From Pogona vitticeps (taxonomy: Eukaryota > Chordata > Lepidosauria > Squamata > Agamidae): 64,000 nt of DNA. The notes beneath the pieces are model-generated. The model saw only the letters and a program-made list of their open reading frames with translations, was not told the origin of the DNA and searched no databases. Shown one piece after another: positions 21,470 through 32,778 of this stretch (positions are counted from its first letter, which is position 1; each line of letters opens with the position of its first letter). The stretch is from the NCBI RefSeq assembly GCF_051106095.1, contig NC_135787.1, forward strand, positions 173,685,001 through 173,749,000, in the 5' to 3' direction. Both the position numbers and the translations under genes were made by a program.

Positions 21470-22092
21470 ACGTGGAGATTCTCAGTCATCCAGGTGAGGT
21501 TCTCTGGAGGTGGAGTCATGACAACTGGGCTTCTTTCTTATTAGGTAGAAACGTTTCAGAGCTCGACATGGGAGAAACCAAGCAGCCACTAAACTGGAGA
21601 ATGGCCAAGCACAAGAGGGGCAACAGCTCAGAACCACAATCAGCAGTGTCCCTTCATTGAACACTCATTTGATGATCAAGATGTACTTTTTTGGACCAAG
21701 AAGATGGGTGGTTTGAATAAGGGTCAGAGAGGCCATACATATTCATATAGAAAATTCCTCGCTCAACAGAGGTGGAGACCTTAGATTCAGTCTGTCTCTT
21801 ATTTGTCCTGCTGCCCTTTCATCCATCCCCAGAAAGATCAGGACCACACCCACCAGAAAGACCACTGCTAACAACTGTTCATGACCCATGACAATGGGTG
21901 GAGAAGAAGTGGGATTTTCACTCACCCCCCTCCTTTGTCTATCTGAGCCTATTCAGAAGGGGGGGGGGGAGTGAAACCAAGGTGGAGGATAGATCAGGGG
22001 TCTCCTACCAACTCTCTGAGACTGAAGAAGCTACTTGGATGAGTAGTGAAACGTTTCAACCTAATAAGAAAGAAGTCCAATTGCCATGACTT
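21470..22092 (+). mobile_element. Penelope-like element remnant with inverted arms
   Basis: The left arm (ggagtcatgacaactgggct, cttattaggtagaaacgttt, about 21505-21555) is the inverse of the right end (gaaacgtttcaacctaataa ... ccatgacttgacttcca, 22048-22100). Between them is a C-terminal coding remnant corresponding to the family's FDEQDVLILDRE/WFERGVREAI region, then an untranslated stretch with cccagaaagatcaggaccac. It is the same subfamily as 32624-34774 and differs from the element at 5183-8195. It is short, 5'-deleted and inactive. Confidence 0.75.
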
Positions 22093-22094
22093 GA

Positions 22095-22170
22095 CTTCCA
22101 GAATCTCTCTGGGCAGTTTACAGTTTAATTATGTAGGCTACATATTGTCCCCCCCCCCCCCAGCAGCCCC

Positions 22171-22234
<64 letters not shown>

Positions 22235-22323
22235 TGTATGTATGTATGTATGTATGTATGTATGTATGTATGTATGTATGTATGTATGTATGTATGTATG
22301 TATGTATGTATGTATGTATGTAT
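22095..22323. repeat. SINE family A fragment plus (AAGT)n-(ATGT)n array
   Basis: 22095-22165 is the 3' half of family A on the - strand (gggcagtttacagtttaatt ... gtaggctacatattg, poly-C). It runs into about 60 bp of aagt units and then about 90 bp of atgt units. The switch between the two tetranucleotides is abrupt near 22232. Confidence 0.9.
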
Positions 22324-22639
22324 AGAATTTAGTTTTGGTTCCTGTTCTCTAGTTTTAGAAGCTGTATAGTTAACCTTTTTACTTTGTATTTCTTGTTTAT
22401 GCAGCTTGCCGCAATCTCTTTTTTCAATTTTGGGGTTTTTTTAAAGAAGAAAAGGAGAGAGGCCATTCTTGGGCATTCCCTTAAAGGTCTGGAGGTGGGA
22501 GCAACTGAGAGAATGAGAAGTCTCATTTCCCATATGTTCCAGGAGTATCCCCTTCTCCCATTTCCCAGCAAGAAAGTATGCATACCATACTTGAGAAGCT
22601 ATATGCAGTCACAGCTTACTTTCTAATTTTCAGATCAAT

Positions 22640-23520
22640 AATGTTAAGGATTGGAATACCCAGTGTGTGAGAAGGTTCGTTATTAACCCTTAGCTGTTCC
22701 TCTTCAGGTAACATAAATGACAAGTCGGAATTATTAATAAAGGAATTTTTATTAACATAACTGGTTGCTTCCTCCTTATTTGAATCATTTAAACTGCATA
22801 ATGATATTTGGGGAGGGGAACTCTCCCAGAACCACAACAGACTTTTTCGTTATTCAAATTTTTCAATAGTATGTTTTTGCTGCCTTCTCCTGATCTGTTG
22901 GGGGCCTCAGGTACCCGCTGCGCACAGCACACAGGGTCCCACAACAGGGATGGTGAGCCCACTCTCCTTCTATCGGCTTCTCTTTCATTGCGTCCGGGTC
23001 TATTTGATGTACTTGCCGTTCCGGACCTCGTCCCTTGGGATACACCAAGACAGTCCATTCTTCTGGACTCAGGCCGGGTATGATAGATCTTGCTCTTTCT
23101 TTAGATGAAATCTCTTCCTCGGCACAGAGAATACTTGTATACCCTTATCAGCTCTCTCTGTCACTTTCTCTTGGAATACAGTTATTTTCTCTGTTTCTTG
23201 GGATTCATCTCCTTCTTAGGTAATGAGGAACACATCAATCCTCTCCCTAACTTCTCCTGCCTTTCGCCTTTCTCCTGCCTTGGTTCCCTCTAACGGAATA
23301 AACCGCTCTCCTCTCTCGCGACTTTCTCTCCCTCAAGCCTCCTCTAACTTCTCCACGCGACTGTCATCTTTTCCCTCTCCAGCGCGAGCCTCTGCACGCA
23401 TCTCTGTCTCTTATTCTCTCCCCTGTTCTGTTCTTATTTCCCTTCCTGTTTTCGGTGTTTCCCTTGTTTGTTTAGTGCTAGGCTCTTGAGGGGATGGCTC
23501 ATTCACTATCTTGTCCTCAC
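22640..23520. other. unexplained stretch, pyrimidine-rich in its right half
   Basis: The left half has two - strand frames (22616-22837 and 22789-23058) with no family I can name. The right half (23100-23480) is strongly pyrimidine-rich on the + strand, with scattered CpGs (ctctctcgcgactttctctc, tctccacgcgactgtcatct). I see no target duplication or terminal repeat that would define an element. It could be an old retroelement untranslated region; that is a guess. Confidence 0.3.
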
Positions 23521-24384
23521 ACAGTGTTGTGTAGTGGATAGCAAGGATGGGCACTTGAGTCATGGAACTCACTGTCAAGTCAGACTTAAGTTGCACCAAT
23601 GACTCTATTCAGATTCAACTCAGTTTTTTTTAATGACTCGGAATCAATTTGGGTCTCAGAACCCACCTACCCCTCTCTTTTTTCTGGTGGGGAAATCTGA
23701 TTTTTAATAGGGACTTGGACTTAGGACTTGGATGCAAAGACTTGCCAACATCCCTGGTGAATAAAGTGATGGACTAGGACTTGAGACCTGTTTTCAAATC
23801 CTTGCTTGGCCATGGAAGCACTCTTGGCATGTGTGTGGAACTGATAAAACCACTCTTTAAAACATCTTGCCTTGAAAGACCTGTTAGAGTGGCTATAAGT
23901 CACTTTCAGAATATAACATGTAATATCAAGGATATCACACTACTGGACAAAATAATGCTTTCTGCATGGAGCAGAGGGGGTAATGGTTTTTCGCTTGCAG
24001 CTCCCATCAGTAGTCTGCTCCACTGAAATAAATGTGACAAGTCATTGCCGGCTTTACATATTGTTAATTTCAGTGGATCTGCCTGCACAAAGTAGACGTC
24101 TAGATTCAATGCATGAATTCCACTTAATTTGGCCAGCAGCACAACATAGTGTGTGTATTCTTGGAAGTTAGCCCAATTTTATTCAATGGGATTTACTTCT
24201 AGATAAATGAGCATAGGCTTGGAATTTAACAGCACAATTCTGCATGTCTACTCAGAAGTAAACCCCATGTACTTCAATGACTTGCTCCAAGCTGAGTGTG
24301 TACAGGATGGCAGCTTGAGTTTCATTAGCTGAGCAGAGCCCCGTGTTTAATAGCTATGGGATGCTTTTCAATGCTGTTTCCTCC
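23521..24384. other. no gene recognised
   Basis: Intronic sequence. A faint SINE-like patch at 23770-23850 (ttgagacctgttttcaaatc) is too weak to call. Confidence 0.4.
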
Positions 24385-24485
24385 CCTGCTGTTCTTAAGC
24401 CTCTTGGATTTATTGTTATTTAGCTTGTCCTTTATTGTTATAAGCTACCTTGAGGGTATTTGTATTAAAAGGCAGGATGAAAGTC
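24385..24485 (+). repeat. old LINE 3' tail (L2-like)
   Basis: tttattgttataagctacct and tgagggtatttgtattaaaa ggcaggatgaaa resemble the terminal bases of L2-type elements (taagctaccttgag ... ggcaggatataaa). No poly-unit tail is left. Confidence 0.5.
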
Positions 24486-24989
24486 TTAGATGTTTCCAAA
24501 AAGTGCATTTAAAATCCCAATTAGAAACCCTAGCTGTTGAATTCTGGCTCCAAACAAGAAAAAATATTATACATCTGGAAGATATTGAGCTCTAGATATT
24601 TGCACACCTCTCTGGGTAGGAAGGAATAACAATGAGAATGCTTCTCTTAAGGCGGCCACTGCAAAAGAGTAAGGGCTCCATTGTCTTTCATTGTTGTGAA
24701 TGTTGGAAGGGGTCGAAAGTCCTTTTGCTCTACAACCATTAAATATACAAGTGCCCTCTCTTCCTTTGCATTTGGTGACACCACCCTACGTATCCTTGTT
24801 CTTCAGACTTGAGTCTAAATCCACTGTTGTGTTAGTATTTACAGAGCAGCTTCCCCTATAGTGGGCACAGTGCATTTCTCTTAATCCTATTGGACTGTAG
24901 CTTCAGACAGAAGGTCAGGACTTCTGGGAGCCTTACTTTGTCCAATGAGTTGATGGGAGCAGCAACTGGATCTTGGCTGAGATGGTGGA
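24486..24989. other. no gene recognised
   Basis: Intronic sequence with no family signal. Confidence 0.4.
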
Positions 24990-25805
24990 ATAAAGGAGAA
25001 GCTCTTGATCGGATTGAAAGATGCTTATATTGCCGACTATTGATTTGGCCAATCTAATGCTCGTACAACTTTATGACAGGCAGAAACAGTCTGAAACCCT
25101 GTTCCTTGATCTGCCTTTTGGTTGAACACCTCTGTATTGCCTGGATTAAGCTTCAGTTTACCTTTATCCTATCCATTAATGACACCAGGCACTGATTTAG
25201 AATCAAAACCTTTTCCTTGGAATTAGATGGAAAGAAGAGATAAGAGTTGGGTGTCATCCATATACTGGTGACACCGAACCACAAAACCCCAGACTACCCC
25301 TCCTAGTGGTTTCATGTATAGGTTAAATAGCACGAGGGACAAAACAGAACCTCAAAGGACATCAGAGGTGAATAGCTGGGACCTTGAACAAGAGACCTCA
25401 GTGCCACCTTCTGAGTTCTCCCCTCCAGGAAGGACAGGAGCCATTGTAGATCAGAGCCTCCAAATTACATCCCAGATAAACGTCTCAGAAGGATACCATG
25501 GTCGATAGTATCGCTAGGAGGTCCAGCAGAATCAACAGAATCACTCTCTCCCTACCTAGTTCCCAGTACAGGCCATTCACCAAGGCAGTTTGGGTCTCAT
25601 AGCCAGGCTTAAAGCCAGACTAAAATGGTTCTAGAGTGGACAGTCTGTCTGATCCAGGAACTCTTTGAGCTGAGAAGCCACCACCTTCTCCTACACCATG
25701 CCCAGCAATGAAACATTGGAGACTGACTGGTAATTATCCAGTACCATAGAATTCAAGGTCAACTTTTTCAGTAATGGCTCACCAGCTCCCATGAGACTTA
25801 CATGT
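24990..25805 (-). mobile_element. L2-clade LINE, degraded RT region
   Basis: On the + strand, gtgtcatccatatactggtg corresponds to the reverse of the YxDDTQ RT motif. The downstream block ggaggtccagcagaatcaac and tcatagccaggcttaaagcc matches the L2 interior in reverse. Many stops and indels break the frame. It is older than the copies at 5497-6740 and 45930-47165. Confidence 0.6.
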
Positions 25806-25995
25806 TTTTACGTATGTTTAAATTGAATGCTTAAAAAAAGTCTCATTGTACTCTCTAACAGGCATGGTGGCCATTTACTATGTTTTGAAGGGAACCCACC
25901 TTGACCCTTTCTTTTTAAAGAAAAAGATGAAAATTTACACAAGAGGTAAAAAGTAGAGAAAAATATTTGGGAGGTTAGGAACATTGTAGCAGATA

Positions 25996-26394
25996 CAGTG
26001 GTGCCTTGCTAGACAGTTACCCCACATGACAGTTTTTTCACTAGACATTGACTTTTTGCAATCGCTATGGGGGAATTTCACTGGACAATGTTTGGTCCCT
26101 GCTTCGCAAACCAATTTTCAGTAGTCAACAATTTTGACAGCTTCCTCCGCACTCGCAAAACAGGTGTTTTCGGGACCTAAGCTTCGCAAGACACAATTTA
26201 AACAGCTGATCGGCAGTTCGCAAAGCAGCTTTCCTATGGCCGATCTTCGCTAGACAACGACGATTCTTCCCCATTGGAATGCATTAAACAGGTTTCAATG
26301 CATTCCAATGGGGAAATGCTTTTCGCTAGACAATGATTTCTCTAAACAGTGATTTCAGTGGAACGGATTATCATCATCTAGCGAGGCACCACTG
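25996..26394. mobile_element. TA-flanked MITE (Tc1/mariner/pogo-like), 399 bp
   Basis: The left end is CAGTGGTGCCTTGCTAGACA. The right end is its inverse, ending tctagcgaggcaccactg. TA flanks both ends (25994-25995 and 26395-26396). The interior has the cattggaatgcattaaacag core and its inverse, as in the 3766-4145 copy. No coding potential. Confidence 0.87.
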
Positions 26395-26496
26395 TACGAT
26401 CCTGCAAGCTCCAGAGATGGGGATGTGGACCCATGGACTTCTGGAAGTTACTCATCCTGTTCTAACACCAAGAGATCAGCAAAATCTGTGATCAAA

Positions 26497-26705
26497 AGCC
26501 CACCACCACCATCATCATGATGTGCCATCAAGTCAATTCTGATACATGGTGACCCTTTTCATGGTTTTCTAGGTGGAGAATACTCAGACTGTGCAGCTTG
26601 CCCAAGGCCATACAAGCTGTCTCTACTTTGCAGGAGACACAGAGGGGAATCGGACTCCCAACCTCTGGCTCTGCAGCCAGATACATAAACCACTGAGCTA
26701 TCCAC
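26497..26705 (-). repeat. tRNA-derived SINE, family B
   Basis: On the - strand it starts at the gctcagtggtttatgtatct head with a ggttgggagtccgattcccc B-box-like block. It then has a gccttgggcaagctgcacag middle and a tail gtatcagaattgacttgatg ending in gat/ggt units. The 3' phrase resembles the BovB/RTE LINE terminus. Confidence 0.8.
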
Positions 26706-28109
26706 ATAACTGAACAAAAAGTGAAATGTAGTGAGAACAGAGGTTAAAAAGTGAGCTCCTTTACTGTTGTTTCTGTTGTTTATTGATGTAATCTTACATT
26801 TTACTCTCTTTGGACTGTTTTCTTTCCTTTGGTCCACTGGAACTTGGATTCCGGATTGGTGGTTCTGCATGGTTTTCTTGCCAGGAAGGGGCCACCAAAA
26901 CAAGCCTAGTTTTGCCTCAAAAAAGACTGGGAGCCACTGATCTAGACTGAGGGTTTCTGTCCCTTGCTATTGTGGAGCACATCTTCACCTCGCCCTCTGA
27001 AAAGGGTTCCTGTTGAGGGGGGAAAGGACATGAAGAAGGGGGAGGGGAAAGGTCGTAAACCAAAGGAAAAAAAATGGCCCGAATCCCCTACAAACATCAA
27101 TGAATGATGCGTTCTGAGGCTTCCAGAAAAAGAGCATCATCATCCTCAGACCACAAGCTGTTGTAGGGATGTAAATCTGGACTGATGTTTTTGTCCTCTT
27201 CCAGTAAACTAAGAAACACACCGACATTTTCCTTCTTGCTGCAAAGGCATCTGTTGAGATTTTACACACTTCCCTGCCTGTTTCCGGTACTTCTGCACAA
27301 AATGCATCCTAGTGGAAAAGGTTGCTTTGTTGCGCGAACTGTCAAATGTAATAGCTCAGTTTTTGTCTTTTGATTAATCACCCAACCCTTCAGAGATTCC
27401 TCTGTGTGTGTCTGCGTAGCTTCACAAAGGCAAAAGGGACTTTTCCCAACTCCTTGCGCTGAAACATTTTGGCCAAAATGCAGGACAGGAAGAATTTGTT
27501 GTGAAGCTCTCTTACACAAACTGGAAAATTTTCAACAGGTTGTCTCACTCTGTCTAGACCTGAGCACATTCATTTTGCTCACCTGAAACTCATGGTGTTG
27601 CTCATTACTTGGCAGCAGACAGATGATCATTATCACTGCCATTGCTGTTTTCAAAAAAAAACAAACAAAAACAAACTGTGTTGATTCACAGTTTATTCAT
27701 AGGTTGTGTTACTGGCAGCCAGTACAAAGCAAAGCAAATGTTGCTGCTTCCCTCTAGTGGCCATTTGTGATATTGCACGTACAACATAGTGGCTTGTGGG
27801 GCGTTGGGTTTTTAATTTGTGAACCACTCAGAATGGTGTGCCCACTAAAGGGATACTATATAAAAAGTGATTTTGAAACTACTTGCTACATTAATTATAA
27901 AATATTATTTTGTTACACTTTTATTTAATGAAAAAGTAACTACTTAACAACCAATTCTTTTCAAGCTCTGGTGCAGACAACTTGTTTTTGATGAAAACGG
28001 AGATAATTGTGTGTGTTTTTTCAATATCTCTAGTGCGTGGTTGTTTTCAGATATTGGCTGGAATCTTCTTTGCACAGTTTTATGTGTGTAGGGCTGTTGA
28101 TACTTCCAT
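26706..28109. other. no gene recognised
   Basis: Several short frames (26985-27269, 27262-27519 and others) show no domain and lack a defensible splice context. Confidence 0.4.
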
Positions 28110-29892
28110 CCACAGACTTTCATAGTTCATTCAAGAACAAATCCTGTCAGCCTAATCTTATCTCATTTTTTGATTGGGTAACTTCCCTGGTAGACTGTGG
28201 GAATGCTGTAGACATAATATATCTTGACTTCAGCAAAGCCTTTGATAAAGTGTCCCATGATATCCTAATTAGCAAGCTAGGTGTAGATAGAACAACTGTC
28301 AGGTGGATACACAGTTGGCTACAGAATTGTACTCAGAGAGTGTTTATTAATGGCTTTTTCTCAAACTGGGAGGAGGCAACAAATGGGATGCCACAAAGCT
28401 CAATCCTGGGGCCAATGCTCGTCAACTTTTTTATTAATGACTTGAATGAGGGGGTGCAGGGAATACTTATCAAATTTGTGGATGACTCAAAATTGGGCGG
28501 AATAGTTAATACAGGAGCAAACTTCAAAAATATCTTGAGCACTGGGCTGAAAAAAAACTAGAATGAAATTTAACAGGGGTAAGTGCAAAATCCCACATCT
28601 AGGGTTAAAAAACCAAATGCACAGTTACAAGATGAGTGATATTTGGCTTAGTAATAGTCCAAGTGAGAAGGATCCTGGAATTGTTGTAGATCAAAAGTTG
28701 AATATGAGCTAACAGTGCAGTCTTGCTGCAAAAAAGGCAATTGCTATTTTAGAACACATTACCAGAAACAGTCTCCTATTAAGTACTAAACCCTCATGTA
28801 GAGTACTAGGTCCACTTCTGAATATCATACCTTCAGGAAGGATGCTGACAAATTGAAACAAGTTCAGAGGAGGGCAACAAGGATGATCAGAGGACTGGAA
28901 ATCAAGCTCATTGTGGAAAGATTGAAAGAACTGGTCATGTTTAGCTTTGAAAAAAGAAGACTGAGAGGTCATATGATAGCACTTTCTTTCAAGTATAGTG
29001 GGGTCTCTACTTAAGAACTTAATCCGTATTGGAAGGTGGTTCTCAAGTTGAAAAGTTTTTATGTTGAATCTGCATTTCCCATAGGAATGCATTGAAAACC
29101 ATTTAATCCGTATCTGCTCTTTTCCGTCCATAGAAAAGACAGTGGAACCTCTACTTAAGAACTTAATCCGTTTTAGAATGGTGTTCTTAAGTTGAAACGT
29201 TCTTACGTTGAAGCAAAATTTCCCATAGGAATGGACTGAAAATCAATTAATCCGTTCTGGTTGTTTTTTTGTTATGTAGAGGTGCGTTCGTACATTGAAG
29301 CATTAGTTCCCATAGGAACTAATGCAAAGCTGGTTAATACGTACTCTACCACTAGGGGGAGAAATTTTTTTTAACCTAAGATGACCTAAGGTTAAAAAAA
29401 GAGCAGGAAAGGTTTTTTTCCTGTTCTTATCTTGGATTTCTGTTCTCAAGTAGAAGCAAAATTTAGCAAATGGAGCTGTTTTTAAGTTGGATTGTTCTTA
29501 AGTAGGGACGTTCTTAAGTAGAGACCCCACTGTATCTGAAAAGTGCTATAATATCACCTCTCAGTCACTTGAAAGATAGTCATAAAGAAGAGGGGCAGGA
29601 TTTGTTCTTAATAATCTCAGACTGTAGGACATATAATAATTGGTTCAAACTACAAGAAGCTAGATTTAGGCTGAATATCAGGAAAAACTTCGTAACTGTT
29701 AGAACAGAACAACAGTGGAACAAATTACCTTGGGAGGTGGTGAGTGCTCCAGTGCTGGAGGCATTCAAGAGAAAATTGGACAACCACCTGTCAGATCTGC
29801 TTTGATTGGATTCCTACCTTGTGCAGGGGGTATTACTCAATGGGCTCCTATAGGCTCCTTCCAACTCAGTTATTCTGTGGTTCTATGACTCT
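28110..29892 (+). mobile_element. CR1 LINE, 5'-truncated, split by a MITE
   Basis: The open frame ending at 28561 encodes CR1 RT blocks: VDIIYLDFSKAFDKVSHDIL, RWIHSWLQNCTQRVFINGF, SILGPMLVNFFINDLNEGV and KFVDDSKLGG (the FADD catalytic motif changed to FVDD). The 3' coding end follows the MITE (FRLNIRKNFV, QWNKLPWEVVSAPVLEAFKR). The 3' end reads ggctccttccaactcagtta. The MITE at 28996-29532 lies between. It is not functional. Confidence 0.88.
28996..29532. mobile_element. TA-flanked MITE, 537 bp, with internal repeat of its end
   Basis: The ends are tagtggggtctctacttaag and its inverse ttaagtagagaccccactg, flanked by TA (28994-28995 and 29533-29534). A second end-like sequence (cagtggaacctctacttaag) occurs at about 29141, so the unit looks like a partial head-to-tail dimer or a nested insertion. 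It interrupts the CR1 copy, whose sequence resumes directly after the right TA. Confidence 0.82.
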
Positions 29893-30034
29893 AATTAAAA
29901 GTCTCCTGTTTTTCCTTTGGGATTGTTTTTGACATGAGAAAACCCTTGGGGTCCTCAGGATGGGGGTAGGGGAGGTTTTAATGCCTAAAAATTGTTACTG
30001 GTCATTGTTTTAAAAATGGAAACAATATAATGAA

Positions 30035-30330
30035 CTGTATAAAAGTGACAAAAGAGAAGACAGATTCCTTTAAAGAAGAATCATTTTATGAACCACCTGT
30101 AGTTTTAAAAAGTGAAGGAAAAGCTGCTCTCAAAGCAATGGGAAGAAATAAAGCACCAGGAGTAGATAGGATATTAATAGAGCTTAATAGAGCTATTTCA
30201 AGCTACAGAAACTGACTCTATTAAAATCTTAACAAGAACAAGGCAACAAATATGGAAAACAAAACAATGACCCACAGAACTGGAAACATTCAATATACAT
30301 TCCAGTCCCAAAGCAATAATAGGATCATTG
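30035..30330 (+). mobile_element. BovB/RTE LINE fragment (RT start)
   Basis: The frame reads KAALKAMGRNKAPGVDRI followed by IEL. After a frame change, QIWKTKQ and a degraded WPTEWK-like block follow. This is the start of the RT region of BovB-type elements. A BovB 3' end occurs separately at 63690-63801. Confidence 0.75.
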
Positions 30331-30335
30331 ATTGT

Positions 30336-30776
30336 TGTAAGCATTTTTCAGTCCCAAGCGACTATAGTAACATGCTTTGAATAGAGGTTTTGGAACAGCG
30401 TCTAGTGTGGCTGAGAAGGTCAATTCGAGAGTGACAATCCCTTCCACACCGAAGACAAATACAATCTGTCCCCTGTCCAGCTCCCTGATTTTGCTGGTTT
30501 CGGGACTGCCTCTTTGCCTCGGTCTGGTGAACAAGTGTCTCTTCAAATTGGGAGAGGCCGTGCTGCACTGCCTGCCTCCAGGCTGAACACTCAGATGTCA
30601 AGCTTTCTCGTCTGTTGAGGTCCATTCCTAAGGCCTTCAGATCCCACTTGCAGATATCCTTGTATCGCAGCTGTGGTCTCCCTCTGGGGTGATTTCCCTG
30701 CACTAATTCTCCATACAGGAGATCTTTTGGAATCCGACCATCAGCCATTCTCATGACTTGCCCAAGCCAACGTAGA
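30336..30776 (-). mobile_element. 435-bp LINE C-terminal unit (copy 2)
   Basis: The 130-residue frame on the - strand is the best-preserved copy. It has MADGRIPKDLLYGELVQG, RPQLRYKDICKWDLKALGMD, ECSAWRQAVQHGLSQFEETL and a zinc-knuckle-like CLRCGRDCHSRIDLLSHTRR ending. It starts at the same point as the other two long copies (tctacgttggcttgggc on the - strand). Confidence 0.78.
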
Positions 30777-32623
30777 CGATCATTGAATTAATTTCCCATG
30801 TAAGGAAAGTGGTTTTTCAATGAATATTTTATTGTTTATGAAGCAAAGAATGCCAGATGTTCAAGTTTGATTCAGAAAAAAGGTAATTAAACAGCACATT
30901 ATGAATAAAAGAAAATCACTTCATACTTTATGGGGTACAGTAAAGAATTTGATTGTAGAGGTCACAAAGAAATCAATGGATTGTTCTAAAAGAAACGGGT
31001 GTGCCATTACATGTGATTGTCCTGGTATGTAGCTTACACTTTGGAAAAGATGCTACTCTTAGGCCAGAATATAGAGAAACAGAATAGTTTCCAGCTGGCA
31101 AAGATATCCAACAAGGGGGTTATTTTATCTCTATCTATTCAAGTGGAGGAATAAATACTGGTGGAAGAATAATAAGAATAACGAGACTTTAAGAAAGGAA
31201 GCCTCTCTTTTAGCACGTATTATTGAGAAAACATCAAATATGATGTTTGAGAGTGGAAAGCCATTCTGAAGAATTTTACGCATTTACATTGCGTATGGCA
31301 CTCAGGCTATCTAATGGAAATCCAAGTCCACCTTTTTCATTCTTGAACAGGACTAGTAGCATGAAAGCAGGGGAAGAGATCTTCCTGCAACCTAAACTAA
31401 GCCCCTTGAACAGATGATGCCTTTAATCTAAGTAAAACATTATTGACAGGTGTTTATCTACCCTTCTCCTTGAAAACCTAAAAAGGACATTTTTCATCTA
31501 CCTTAAACCTATTTCTTTAAAAGAGCCAATCCCAGCCCTCTCTTGCATTCTGGAGTATCTACACAGCATTTAATGCCTCTCTCCCCAGAACCTTGGACAG
31601 TTACTCTTTTTTTTTTGGAACATAACTCCCATAAACCCCCAGCCAGCTGAGAATTCTGGGAGCTGCCTTCCAAAAACTAACTTTCTCAAACTTTTTATCT
31701 GTCAGCATTTTTGCTGTTTTCTCCCACCACTGCCAATAGAAACCCCATTTGTACCTGTAACACAGGAATGGTGGGCAGAAATTAAACAGTACATCTCTTC
31801 CCCCCCCCCCAGCTCCTCCTGCCTCTCCCTGCTGACAGTAGATAAGCTGCCTCTGTTGTATTTCTGCCTGTCTTGTCACATAAAGAAAGACTCCAAGCTC
31901 CTGCCAAGGCTGAAGGGAGATGGCAATTCTGATATACATTTACTACAATTAAAAGTAGGAGCAACTGCTCATGTTCTTTGTGGCAGCCTTTCAACTCTAG
32001 GCAGTTAAGTAACCCCTTTAATTTAAGTTTGGCTTATTTTGCTGTTCTTTCGAAACAGCTTTGATCAAAACAGAACTTCTCGAAATTATGTAAGCATGCA
32101 GAAATCCAGCAGGTGAAGCGATCTCTGGCATGCAGAAGGAACCGTGATGGGAAAAATCAGTGTCTGCAAAATTTCTGCATGTTAAACAGCTATTAAAGGC
32201 ACAGGATCCCTGCCAGCTTATATAGCGTTTGCATAAATAGCAACTTATGTAAAAGCTAGCAGCCCTGCTAGCTTTTTGCGTAAGTTGCTATTTTAGAGAT
32301 CTGAGGATGTTATCCTGTCTTAAGAGATTAAGAATTCCCGAGGTATTGTGTGAAATAATAAATATTGGCAGTGTAGGGATTGCGCCAGAAGCTTTAAAAC
32401 TTTTGTTCCCAGGTGTCTGGTCTAAAAGGTATCAGCAGGGATTCCATGATGGAGTTTAAAATGGCAGCATGAAAGTATGGTTGAGTGACATGTAAATTGC
32501 CAGGGGCTTAAACAAAAAGAATGCAATATTATGTTGGCTGGCTGGGAGTGTCCTGTCTGAATCATGAATAGAGAGAGGCCTAATCCACTGCTTAAAGGAA
32601 ATCAATTTTGCATCTGGTCATTG
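30777..32623. other. no gene recognised
   Basis: A long intronic stretch without an identifiable repeat apart from a fold-back-like patch at 31615-31685 (aacataactcccataaaccc / gaattctgggagctgcc). The 112-residue - strand frame at 31601-31939 has no family signal. Confidence 0.4.
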
Positions 32624-32778
32624 TCTGGAAGTTGAGTCATGGCAACTGGACTTCTTTCTTATAAACGTTTCGCCACTCATCCAAGTAGCTTCTTCAGTCT
32701 CGGAGAGCTGGTAGGAGACCCCTGATATATCCTCCATGTTGGTTTCGGTTCCCCCTGCTCTGAATAGTCTCATTAGAT

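Noticed and set aside
22173-22323. Possible CRISPR-like array
   Set aside because: The repeats are tetranucleotides without spacers, in a vertebrate genome.
28037-28561. 174-residue frame as an expressed RT gene
   Set aside because: It is part of a truncated CR1 copy with a mutated catalytic motif, and it stops well before the 3' coding end.
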